From contig CAKNMY010000007.1 of the NCBI GenBank assembly GCA_930989745.1, forward strand, positions 1-51,257: a DNA stretch of 51,257 nt, read 5' to 3'. Below the pieces are notes generated by a model, which saw only the letters and a list, made by a program, of their open reading frames with translations, was not told where the DNA came from and did no database searches. The position numbers and the translations under genes are program-made. Source of the stretch: an uncultured Lachnospiraceae bacterium (GTDB lineage: Bacteria; Bacillota; Clostridia; Lachnospirales; Lachnospiraceae). Of this stretch, positions 38,049 through 45,022 are shown piece by piece (position 1 is the first letter of the stretch; the number at the start of each line of letters is the position of its first letter).

Positions 38049-38363
38049 ACGGCTTGCGCCTTTTTTAATCAACCAAATTTTTAACACCATTCGGTTGATT
38101 TGTCAACAATTTATCATCCCCGGGACATCTTCGCTTTTTTCATAATATTTTTAGATAGTTTTTCTAATTTTTTTCGATTCATTCCCCTTTTTTTTATGCT
38201 TACGCAATAGATTTTCCTTTTTTTTTACGTTTTACCCAAAATCATATGTCCCATTTTGGGCATTTCATATATTTTTTTGGCTTTTTTTTGTCCATTTTGC
38301 CCTCTGATTGCCGATTTCATTATGCATCCCGTATAGATCATGCTCTTTTTTCCATACAAATAG
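38049..38363. other. 315-base AT-rich gap between atpB and the Crp/Fnr gene
   Basis: Holds the atp promoter at its left end. The remainder is very T-rich on the plus strand (A-rich on the minus) with runs of eight to ten T. No coding frame. CCCAAAAT/ATTTTGGG inverted arms lie at 38235-38242 and 38253-38260, and ATTTTGCCC at 38294-38302 with its complement at 38379-38387 inside the end of the regulator gene. No clear terminator. Confidence 0.6.
38067..38106 (-). promoter_or_regulatory. promoter of the ATP synthase operon with inverted repeat
   Basis: -35 TTGACA (38101-38106), 17-base spacer, -10 TAAAAA (38078-38083) on the minus strand. AATCAACC (38067-38074) and GGTTGATT (38093-38100) form an 8-bp inverted repeat flanking the -10, a possible operator. 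Confidence 0.55.
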
Positions 38364-39023
38364 TCAAAAAGTCTGTTTGGGCAAAATCGTCACAATTCTG
38401 CGTTTTTCCATCTCCACCAGCCGTTCTTCCTTCATCTTCTTCAATTCTCTCATCATGGCGCTTCTGTCCACAGCCAGATAGTCTGCCAGATTGCTCAGAG
38501 AAAAGGGAAGCTGGAACGTATTGCTGTGGTTTCTTGCCGCCATAATAGAGAAATAGCAGGACAGTTTATCGCGGATGGACCTCTGGCTCAAAATCTCCAT
38601 CCTCTCGGAGAGCTGCACTGCCTTGCGCGACATAATCTGCAGAGAATTATGCACCAGCTGACTGTGGAAAGAGCACGCTTTCTGGCAGCGCCGGATCAGG
38701 CAGGCGTAGTCAAAAAATATAATTCTGCAGCTTTTGGTGCAGATAACCTGCATAGTGCCGATATCAAAATTTTCAAAAGTCAGCGCCTCGCCGAAGATGT
38801 CTCCGGCATGCAGATCTTCCAGGATCGTCTGTCTTCCGTCCGGGTGAATCCTGACCAGATTCGCCTCCCCCTCCTGCAGGATCCCGATCTTCTGATTGTC
38901 CCGCTGATACGTGCTTATGATATTTCCCGCCACATACCGCTTCTCCGCTGCCTGAAAACAGCGCATCATCTCGCTGCGCTCCTGCTCCGTAATATTCTGA
39001 AAAATATTTTCAACTGATTCCAT
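38364..39023 (-). CDS. Crp/Fnr family transcriptional regulator
   Basis: 219 aa. N-terminal cyclic-nucleotide-binding fold (KRYVAGNIISTYQRD, LHAGDIFGEALTFEN) and C-terminal HTH with LADYLAVDRSAMMRELKKM, the recognition helix resembling that of HcpR-like members. Scattered cysteines (four in the middle domain) lack a clear Fnr N-terminal cluster. Divergent from rubredoxin/hemerythrin; a 16-bp palindrome (39076-39091) lies between. Start at 39023 fits the family length; an alternative ATG at 39083 is inside that palindrome and would add 20 residues that duplicate the first part of the protein. Signal unknown: NO, oxygen or redox is the natural guess from the target genes. Confidence 0.88.
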   Translation of the reverse strand: MESVENIFQNITEQERSEMMRCFQAAEKRYVAGNIISTYQRDNQKIGILQEGEANLVRIHPDGRQTILEDLHAGDIFGEALTFENFDIGTMQVICTKSCRIIFFDYACLIRRCQKACSFHSQLVHNSLQIMSRKAVQLSERMEILSQRSIRDKLSCYFSIMAARNHSNTFQLPFSLSNLADYLAVDRSAMMRELKKMKEERLVEMEKRRIVTILPKQTF

Positions 39024-39075
39024 CCCGCACACACTCACTTTCTGCTCAGTAAAATTCTGAAAAAATTCTTGTTTT

Positions 39076-39091
39076 TGTTGCATATGCAACA
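39076..39091. promoter_or_regulatory. perfect 16-bp palindrome, probable Crp/Fnr-family operator
   Basis: TGTTGCATATGCAACA is a perfect dyad. Relative to the TATAAT at 39113-39118 (start about 39125) its centre is at -41.5, the class II activator position for rubredoxin transcription. For the divergent regulator gene it lies in the leader, fitting autorepression. Confidence 0.65.
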
Positions 39092-39112
39092 GTATTATTC
39101 TCAGTTTCGGAA

Positions 39113-39118
39113 TATAAT
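39113..39118 (+). promoter_or_regulatory. -10 element of the rubredoxin-hemerythrin operon
   Basis: TATAAT with no recognisable -35 at 17 bases, as expected of an activator-dependent promoter; leader about 105 bases. Confidence 0.6.
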
Positions 39119-39229
39119 ACAGACATATAGTAAATACTGTGTAACAAGTCCCCGGAATTTCCCGCGCAGGACTGTTATCATACGAGACTACTATACAATA
39201 CAATCAAATGAAAGGCAAAGGTGAAAGAA

Positions 39230-39391
39230 ATGAAAAAATATGTATGCGAACCGTGCGGCTATGAATATGATCCGGAGGTAGGCGATCCGGATAACGGAAT
39301 CGAGCCGGGAACAGCATTTGAAGATCTTCCGGAAGACTGGGTATGCCCGATCTGCGGTGTTGGCAAGGATGAGTTTGTAGAGGAAGATTAA
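39230..39391 (+). CDS. rubredoxin
   Basis: 53 aa. Two CxxCG knuckles, CEPCGYEYD (Cys 6, 9) and [11 protein letters not shown] (Cys 39, 42), bind one iron. Typical of an electron-transfer rubredoxin, passing electrons to oxygen- or peroxide-reducing enzymes. AAAGGTGAAAGAA precedes the ATG. The hemerythrin gene starts 20 bases downstream, so they form an operon. Confidence 0.97.
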   Translation: MKKYVCEPCGYEYDPEVGDPDNGIEPGTAFEDLPEDWVCPICGVGKDEFVEED

Positions 39392-39411
39392 CCGCAAAGG
39401 GGGTACAAGCA

Positions 39412-39819
39412 ATGGGAATTGTATTTGATGAAAGCCTGTATACAGGCGATGAACGGATCGACGCCCAGCATCAGGAGCTCATCTCCCGGGTAAACAGGCT
39501 GCTTGAGAGCTGCGAACAGGGAACTGAGAAGCTGACAGCCGTGAAGACTCTGGATTTTCTGATGGATTACACTGACTATCATTTTTCTGAGGAAGAAGCG
39601 CTTCAGGAGAATGCGGGATATCCGCACTATGAAGCGCATAAGAAGCTCCACGAGGAGTTCCGCCGCTCTGTAGATGAGCTGCGCGAGATGCTCGAGGAGG
39701 AGGAAGGACCTACCGACGCATTTGTCGCTGCTGTCAATAAGAATATCACTGACTGGCTGGTAAATCATATCCGCAAGTGCGACACAGATGTGGCATCATT
39801 CATCAACGGGAAAAAATAA
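39412..39819 (+). CDS. bacteriohemerythrin
   Basis: 135 aa, single-domain hemerythrin. All seven di-iron ligands are in place: His 20, His 57 and Glu 61 (HxxxE), His 76 and His 80 (HxxxH), His 119 and Asp 124 (HxxxxD). Role: binds or senses oxygen (also NO) in the cytoplasm. Second gene of the rubredoxin operon; AAAGGGGG before the ATG; terminator at 39870-39906. Confidence 0.96.
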   Translation: MGIVFDESLYTGDERIDAQHQELISRVNRLLESCEQGTEKLTAVKTLDFLMDYTDYHFSEEEALQENAGYPHYEAHKKLHEEFRRSVDELREMLEEEEGPTDAFVAAVNKNITDWLVNHIRKCDTDVASFINGKK

Positions 39820-39869
39820 GAAGTGACCAAATGACATTCCTATACACGGAATTTGGCACTACATATAAA

Positions 39870-39906
39870 GCAGACAGGGGAGCCGTACACTGGCTCCCCT
39901 GTCTGC
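39870..39906. terminator. bidirectional terminator
   Basis: Perfect 15-bp stem GCAGACAGGGGAGCC with its complement (39870-39884 and 39892-39906), loop of 7, between the converging hemerythrin gene and the 143-aa gene. T-tracts are short (TTTATAT on the minus strand). Confidence 0.8.
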
Positions 39907-39913
39907 TTCACTG

Positions 39914-40345
39914 TCATCCCTGTCCCTCTATTCTGTCCAGATCATTCAAAATATCCTGCACCCGGCGAATCAAAGTCTTCAGATTTGACTGCGCCTCCCG
40001 GATCCTGCTCTGTACCGCCCAGTCCGAAAAAATGTTGTCCATGAACATATCTGTGATCGAGAGAAATCCGCTGATATCCACCCTCAGCTCCTCGCTGAAA
40101 TTCACATAGACATCCTTCAGCTCTCTCTGGAAGTTCTCCAGATCATATCTCGCCTGTTCCATCTCTGCATTCGCCTTGTCGATCTTCGAGTGTTTGATCA
40201 TGCTCGAGAACATACCGCCTCCGATCATATCGAAAATCCCCCAGTTTCCGGCGCTCTCAAGCAGTTCCTCCGCATTTCTCAGGCTTCTGAGCGCCTGATA
40301 TCCCACGTCTCTTGCCTCCCGTATTTCCCGCAGTTCTCTGTCCAT
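39914..40345 (-). CDS. conserved hypothetical protein, helical
   Basis: 143 aa, predicted almost entirely alpha-helical with an interrupted coiled coil; a glycine-rich turn (FDMIGGGMFSS) sits in the middle. No signal peptide. I recognise similar proteins in Clostridia but no function. Start at 40345 has GGGAGG seven bases upstream. Last gene of the ydcF-acyP operon. Confidence 0.72.
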   Translation of the reverse strand: MDRELREIREARDVGYQALRSLRNAEELLESAGNWGIFDMIGGGMFSSMIKHSKIDKANAEMEQARYDLENFQRELKDVYVNFSEELRVDISGFLSITDMFMDNIFSDWAVQSRIREAQSNLKTLIRRVQDILNDLDRIEGQG

Positions 40346-40356
40346 AACATCCTCCC

Positions 40357-40647
40357 TCATCTTATATGAAATCCTCGTTCCTCCTGCAGCGCAGCCACTG
40401 TGGCCTCATATCGCTCGATCTCCACAAAACGCTCTCTCTGCATCCGCAGAATCAGCGTATTGATCTCATCGGCTCCGCCCTGTACTTCCATCGTCACCGT
40501 GCCGTCCCAGCCGTTTTCCACCCATCCGGTAAGCCCGAGATCCAGCGCGTGATACTTTGCCCGATATCGGAATCCGACTCCCTGAACCCTGCCGTAAAAT
40601 ATAATCCGCCTTCGTATCTGCGTCCTTTTTTCCTGTGCTGACTTCAT
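40357..40647 (-). CDS. acylphosphatase
   Basis: 96 aa. GRVQGVGFRYRAKYHALDLG (catalytic Arg of VGFR) and the Asn of GWVENGWDGTV are the two acylphosphatase signatures. Hydrolyses carboxyl-phosphate bonds in the cytoplasm. ATG overlaps the ydcF-like stop (ATGA); RBS GAGGATCGG. Confidence 0.9.
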   Translation of the reverse strand: MKSAQEKRTQIRRRIIFYGRVQGVGFRYRAKYHALDLGLTGWVENGWDGTVTMEVQGGADEINTLILRMQRERFVEIERYEATVAALQEERGFHIR

Positions 40648-41303
40648 TTTCCGATCCTCTTCTTCCTTCTTCTCAGGTATTCCTCCATAGTAAGCGGGCG
40701 GCATTCCTGTTCTGACACATCTTCCCAGATCATCGCAAACTGACTTCCGCAGCGTTCTATCTCTCCAAGCACTCTACGCGCGCTCTCCTTGTCAAGGTAC
40801 CAGTTTTCCCGGTTAATCCCCGTATCCGACGGACAGATAAAAAATTCCGTGTCCGGAAAGACAAGCTGATAGTACATTCTGCAGCGTCTCGCGTGGTACG
40901 CATGGCAGCAGATAATTGCCTTCTTCGGAAAGATTTCCCGCTCTGCAAGAAGCTGCCTGGAATACACGGCATTCTCATAGGTAAAAGTTGCCTCGCGCTC
41001 CGTCAGAATATTCTTCCGGCTGACTCCGTTGACTGTAAGCACGTCGGTGAGGAAATCTCCTTCCGTCCCGTAGCTGCCGTTATAGCGTTCGCCTCCGCAC
41101 ACCGGTCCCTCAAATCTGCCGTTCACCACACTGTACTTCCCGGAGGGCACAACCCACTCGCCATACCCTTCTTTCCAGAGCTGTGCCGCCCGCTCCGCCA
41201 TCTGCGGATAGCCATTTCCGGGGACAAAGATCACATCGGACGGCTGCGGCTCATCCTGTACAAACACAAACTCTGTAATGTTCCTTAAAAATCTCTCGTT
41301 CAT
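40644..41303 (-). CDS. YdcF family protein (DUF218)
   Basis: 219 aa. Contains FVPGNGYPQMAERAAQLWKEG and the DUF218 pocket residues around NAVYSRQLL, CCHAYHARR. The family binds nucleotide-like or SAM ligands and often neighbours envelope genes; activity unproven. Start at 41303 with GGAAGGAG. A 14-bp palindrome CCCGAAATTTCGGG (41320-41333) lies just before the RBS. Confidence 0.85.
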   Translation of the reverse strand: MNERFLRNITEFVFVQDEPQPSDVIFVPGNGYPQMAERAAQLWKEGYGEWVVPSGKYSVVNGRFEGPVCGGERYNGSYGTEGDFLTDVLTVNGVSRKNILTEREATFTYENAVYSRQLLAEREIFPKKAIICCHAYHARRCRMYYQLVFPDTEFFICPSDTGINRENWYLDKESARRVLGEIERCGSQFAMIWEDVSEQECRPLTMEEYLRRRKKRIGK

Positions 41304-41356
41304 TCTGCTCCTTCCATCTCCCGAAATTTCGGGGAGCAACATTTATTTATACTTGT

Positions 41357-41385
41357 ATTATAGGATACAAGCGTGGTTTTGTCCA
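41357..41385 (-). promoter_or_regulatory. promoter of the ydcF-acylphosphatase operon
   Basis: -35 TGGACA (41380-41385), 17-base spacer, -10 TATAAT (41357-41362) on the minus strand; start near 41350. Confidence 0.7.
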
Positions 41386-41407
41386 TCTTCATTTCCCTGC
41401 GCAGTAA

Positions 41408-41438
41408 GGGCGCCGTATCCTTTTTCCATACGGCGCCC
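41408..41438 (-). terminator. hairpin after the amidase gene, probable terminator
   Basis: Perfect 11-bp stem GGGCGCCGTAT/ATACGGCGCCC six bases from the amidase stop. It lacks a T-tract on the minus strand. Its loop region CTTTTTCCATACG is shared with the hairpin at 8130-8171. Confidence 0.55.
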
Positions 41439-41443
41439 CTGCC

Positions 41444-42211
41444 TCACATGGTGATTACTGTGGCGTATCCTGCGCGGCGGAGGCGTTTTTCCATCATCAC
41501 AGCATTCTGAAGCTGCTGATACACGCCGGTCTGCACACGGTACAGCCCGTTCTGATTCACAATATAGGACGGAAAGCCCTGATCCAGCAGTTCCTGGAGC
41601 ATCTCTTCGGCATACCGTTTCTGCCTGAATGCTCCGGTCTGCACACGGTATTCCGCGGACTGCCCTCCGGCTTCCTGAGTCTCATTGATTGTGCCCAGAA
41701 TTCCGTCCGCGATTGCCTGAGCGATCTCCTGCTCCCTGCTGTCAAACAGCTCATTATCCTTATCACTATTCAAAAATCCGGCTTCCACCAGCACTGCCGG
41801 CATCTTCGTTCTCCTGAGTACTACAAGTCCTGGCCGTGCCTTCACGCCTATCTCCGCAAATCCCAGCTCTCCCAGAGAGCCCAGAATATTTTCCGCCATA
41901 TCAAGCTTCTCTCCGGACTTATCATAAACCAGCGTCTCAACCCCGCTGTACTGATTGGGATTTTCACTGGAATTGCGGTGTATGGAAATAAAATAATCCG
42001 CATCGGCGCGGTTCGCGATCTGTGCCTTTTCAAACGGAGTCTGATATACATCCGTGGTTCTGGTATATATCACTTCGATTCCGTTATCTTCCAAAATTTT
42101 CCCCAGCTTCAGCGCCAGGGCAAGCGTGTCATCCTTCTCCTGCCGGCCCTGATACACGGCTCCGGGGTCGCTGCCTCCGTGTCCCGCGTCCACAACAACT
42201 TTCACTGCCAT
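41444..42211 (-). CDS. N-acetylmuramoyl-L-alanine amidase with SPOR domain
   Basis: 255 aa. Amidase_3 zinc domain: VVDAGHGGSDPG (His), FISIHRNSS (His), catalytic Glu in VLVEAGFLNS. C-terminal about 70 residues form a SPOR domain (YRVQTGAFRQ, YRVQTGVYQQ), which binds glycan strands stripped of stem peptide, as at division septa or in germinating/sporulating cells (CwlC/CwlD-like). No signal peptide is visible, as for CwlC, so release by mother-cell lysis is possible. Start at 42211 with GGGAGAAA. Confidence 0.9.
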   Translation of the reverse strand: MAVKVVVDAGHGGSDPGAVYQGRQEKDDTLALALKLGKILEDNGIEVIYTRTTDVYQTPFEKAQIANRADADYFISIHRNSSENPNQYSGVETLVYDKSGEKLDMAENILGSLGELGFAEIGVKARPGLVVLRRTKMPAVLVEAGFLNSDKDNELFDSREQEIAQAIADGILGTINETQEAGGQSAEYRVQTGAFRQKRYAEEMLQELLDQGFPSYIVNQNGLYRVQTGVYQQLQNAVMMEKRLRRAGYATVITM

Positions 42212-42317
42212 TGCAATTTCTCCCACTATATGCTTTCTCTTATCATATGCAGCCTTTGCGCTGTGTGACCCGGACTTTTGGCACATTCCGCCCCAAAATC
42301 TCCCTCTGCAGATTTCC

Positions 42318-42346
42318 TTGCTGAATTTTCGACAAGCTGTTACAAT
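42318..42346 (+). promoter_or_regulatory. promoter of the diacylglycerol kinase-like gene
   Basis: -35 TTGCTG (42318-42323), 17-base spacer, -10 TACAAT (42341-42346), 40 bases before the ATG. Confidence 0.6.
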
Positions 42347-42385
42347 GTATCTGTACTATTATATTCCTTTCAGGAGGATTATCCC

Positions 42386-43309
42386 ATGTATCATATTATT
42401 GTCAATCCCAGATCCAGCTCCGGCAGAGGAGCTCGTATCTGGACACTGGTGCACCGGGAACTGCAGCAGAATAATATTCCCTTTCGCGCATCACTTACCC
42501 GTTCCCGCGGGCACGCTTCCCGTCTTGCCGCAGAACTTACGGGACAGGGATGGAGCGATTCCGATACCCTGATCGTCATAGGCGGCGACGGGACGCTCAA
42601 TGAGGTGCTCGATGGCCTTAGCCTTTCCCGCGGCATCACAGTGGGGTATATACCTACGGGATCCGGAAATGACTTCGCCCGGAGTACCGGCATCTCTACA
42701 GACCCTATGGAAGCTCTGGAGCATATCCTGCATCCCTCGGTTATCCGTTCGCTGGATGTAGGATCCGTATCTTCCCCAAACCGGAAAGACCGATTTGCCA
42801 TCAGCGCCGGCATTGGCTTTGACGCCGCGATCTGTCATGAGGCGCTCGCCTCCCCGGTAAAAACATTTTTAAACAGGCTGCATCTCGGCAAGCTCACCTA
42901 CGCGGCTCTCGCTGTCAGGATTCTCTTCACCTGTCCTCTGGCGGATTTTACGCTGTCGCCGGACGGCGGCAGGAGCCTGACATTTCAAAATGCGTATTTC
43001 GCCGCAGTGATGAATTTGCCGTATGAGGGAGGCGGGCTGAAGTTCTGTCCGCGTGCGCGGCCTGACGATGGCATGCTCGACGTTCTCATTGTATCCGGAG
43101 TCTCGCGCCTGAGAGCTGCGCTGCTGCTTGTCAGCGCTTTTGCCGGCAGGCATACCCGTCTGCGGGGCAGCTGCCTTCTGCGCTGCAGAAGCCTGAAGCT
43201 CACGAGCACCCTCGCGCTCCCTGTACATACGGACGGAGAATCAGCAGGCATCCAGTCCGAGCTTTCGTTTTCGCTGGAAAGTAAGCCCGTCCGGATGATC
43301 ATTTCCTGA
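42386..43309 (+). CDS. diacylglycerol kinase-type lipid kinase (YegS/DgkB family)
   Basis: 307 aa. IVNPRSSSGRG near the N-terminus, GGDGTLNEVLDGL as the nucleotide motif, and GIGFDA later. Role: phosphorylates diacylglycerol or a related lipid, salvaging DAG released by cell-wall polymer synthesis. CAGGAGG before the ATG. First of three plus-strand lipid/phosphoester genes. Confidence 0.92.
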   Translation: MYHIIVNPRSSSGRGARIWTLVHRELQQNNIPFRASLTRSRGHASRLAAELTGQGWSDSDTLIVIGGDGTLNEVLDGLSLSRGITVGYIPTGSGNDFARSTGISTDPMEALEHILHPSVIRSLDVGSVSSPNRKDRFAISAGIGFDAAICHEALASPVKTFLNRLHLGKLTYAALAVRILFTCPLADFTLSPDGGRSLTFQNAYFAAVMNLPYEGGGLKFCPRARPDDGMLDVLIVSGVSRLRAALLLVSAFAGRHTRLRGSCLLRCRSLKLTSTLALPVHTDGESAGIQSELSFSLESKPVRMIIS

Positions 43310-43359
43310 TTCCCGGAATAACCGCAGTTTCTTTTCATATAATATCTGGAGGTATTGTT

Positions 43360-44190
43360 ATGTATGTTCTTATTGCAGCTGTCGTGCTGATTGTTCTGGC
43401 AGCAGGATTTTATATCTTTTCCATCATTCCTGACACCTCCCGGCAGGAGGAATGCCGGAAGTTTACAAAATGGGAGTACGCACACCGCGGACTGTTCAGC
43501 CAGAAGGACGGTGTTCCTGAGAATTCCCTGGAAGCATTTCGCCGCGCTGTGCTCTCAGGCTACGCCATTGAGCTGGACGTACAGCTCACCCGCGACAAGC
43601 AGCTCGTAGTCTTTCACGATGACACCCTCAAGCGCATGTGCGGAGAGAATTTCCGTGTTTCGGATCTGAATTATCAGGAACTCCTGGAATATCCTCTGGA
43701 GAATACAGAATACAAGATTCCTCTTTTTACCGATGTCCTGGAGCTGGTGGATGGAAAAGTTCCCCTCCTGGTGGAAATCAAGCTTCCTCATCATCAGACC
43801 ACATTTATCTGCAGCGTGGTAAATGATCAGCTTCGCACCTACAGGGGAGAATACTGCATCGAATCCTTTAATCCCCTTGTGCTCAAATGGTATCGGGACA
43901 ACTGCCCTGTTGCCATCCGCGGGCAGCTCTCCACAAAGTTTTCCTCAAAGGACGGATTAAACGGATTGCTTCGCTTCATGGCGCACCATCTGATGTTTAA
44001 CTTTCTGGGCCGTCCGGATTTTATCTCCTATCACTATCTGGAGTGCAATGCGTTCAGCTACCGGCTGCTGCGCAGACTGTTTCACGTCCCCTCCATGGGA
44101 TGGACAGTAAAATCCCAGCGCGCTTATGATAAGTATAAAGGAGAATTCGACACGTTTATCTTTGACAGCTTTATTCCTGAAAAAGAGTGA
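43360..44190 (+). CDS. glycerophosphodiester phosphodiesterase
   Basis: 276 aa with an N-terminal TM anchor (about 2-24). Catalytic set: His 42 (YAHRGL), Glu 71 and Asp 73 (IELDVQ), His 86 (FHDD). Hydrolyses glycerophosphodiesters, or trims glycerophosphate polymers, with the domain facing inward or outward according to the helix. TGGAGG before the ATG; co-directional with the lipid kinase 50 bases upstream. Confidence 0.93.
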   Translation: MYVLIAAVVLIVLAAGFYIFSIIPDTSRQEECRKFTKWEYAHRGLFSQKDGVPENSLEAFRRAVLSGYAIELDVQLTRDKQLVVFHDDTLKRMCGENFRVSDLNYQELLEYPLENTEYKIPLFTDVLELVDGKVPLLVEIKLPHHQTTFICSVVNDQLRTYRGEYCIESFNPLVLKWYRDNCPVAIRGQLSTKFSSKDGLNGLLRFMAHHLMFNFLGRPDFISYHYLECNAFSYRLLRRLFHVPSMGWTVKSQRAYDKYKGEFDTFIFDSFIPEKE

Positions 44191-44218
44191 AGGTTTTCTT
44201 AAGAATCTCGAAACTTCG

Positions 44219-44246
44219 TTGACTTCCCGTTGGGCTGTGCTATAAT
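44219..44246 (+). promoter_or_regulatory. promoter of the PAP2 gene
   Basis: -35 TTGACT (44219-44224), 16-base spacer, -10 TATAAT (44241-44246). Confidence 0.65.
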
Positions 44247-44302
44247 TTTTTCATGAAAAGCAACCAATGGTATTACTAAAAAACAGTTCAGGGAGTGATA
44301 TT

Positions 44303-44968
44303 TTGAAATTATCTTATTATATAAAAAGGCTGATCCCGGTACTCCTGTACGGCATTTTCTACCTTGCCTGCTTCTTCTATCTGGAGCATCGGAATGTCCG
44401 TTCTTACTACATAATACACACGAAGATCGATGAGCTGATTCCATTCTGCGAATACTTCATCATTCCCTACGTTATGTGGTTTTTCTACATTTTTATTACG
44501 GTAGCATATTTTCTGTTGCAGAAGGACAACAGCGCCGAATATTACCGGCTGATCTTCTCTCTGGGGCTGGGTATGACGGTTTTCCTGCTGATTTCCTGGA
44601 TTTTTCCGAACGGTCAGGATCTTCGTCCTCTGGAGTTTCCGCGTGACAATATATTCACCGATATGATTCGCATCCTGTATCGCGGAGATACCTCCACAAA
44701 TATCTTCCCCAGCATCCATGTCTTCAACTCCACGGCATGCTGCCTGGCAGTCTGTACCAGTGAGAAGCTGAAGCGCCGCAAAGCTGTCCGCTGGTCTATA
44801 AGTGCGCTGACTGTGCTGATCATTCTGTCAACGATGTTCTTAAAGCAGCACTCCGTGCTCGATGTGATATGCGCGCTGGCTTTGAATTATGGAGCGTATG
44901 CACTGTTCTATCGGCCGCATTTCGCTTCCTACCGTGCGAAGGCAGTGGAAAAGAAACGATTTTTATAA
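44303..44968 (+). CDS. PAP2-family membrane phosphatase
   Basis: 221 aa, about six TM helices. PAP2 motif 2 PSIHVFNS and motif 3 FLKQHSVLDV are clear; motif 1 is degenerate. Family role: lipid phosphate phosphatase or inositolphosphotransferase. The likely start is the TTG at 44303, because GGGAGTG lies eight bases upstream of it; the in-frame ATG at 44267 has no ribosome site. Terminator at 44981-45015. Confidence 0.82.
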   Translation: MKLSYYIKRLIPVLLYGIFYLACFFYLEHRNVRSYYIIHTKIDELIPFCEYFIIPYVMWFFYIFITVAYFLLQKDNSAEYYRLIFSLGLGMTVFLLISWIFPNGQDLRPLEFPRDNIFTDMIRILYRGDTSTNIFPSIHVFNSTACCLAVCTSEKLKRRKAVRWSISALTVLIILSTMFLKQHSVLDVICALALNYGAYALFYRPHFASYRAKAVEKKRFL

Positions 44969-44980
44969 AATATATTTCAA

Positions 44981-45015
44981 AAAAATAGAACCTGCCGGAT
45001 GCAGGTTCTATTTTT
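44981..45015. terminator. bidirectional terminator
   Basis: Perfect 15-bp stem AAAAATAGAACCTGC with its complement (44981-44995 and 45001-45015), loop of 5, between the converging PAP2 and GT2 genes. Confidence 0.9.
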
Positions 45016-45022
45016 AATCTTA

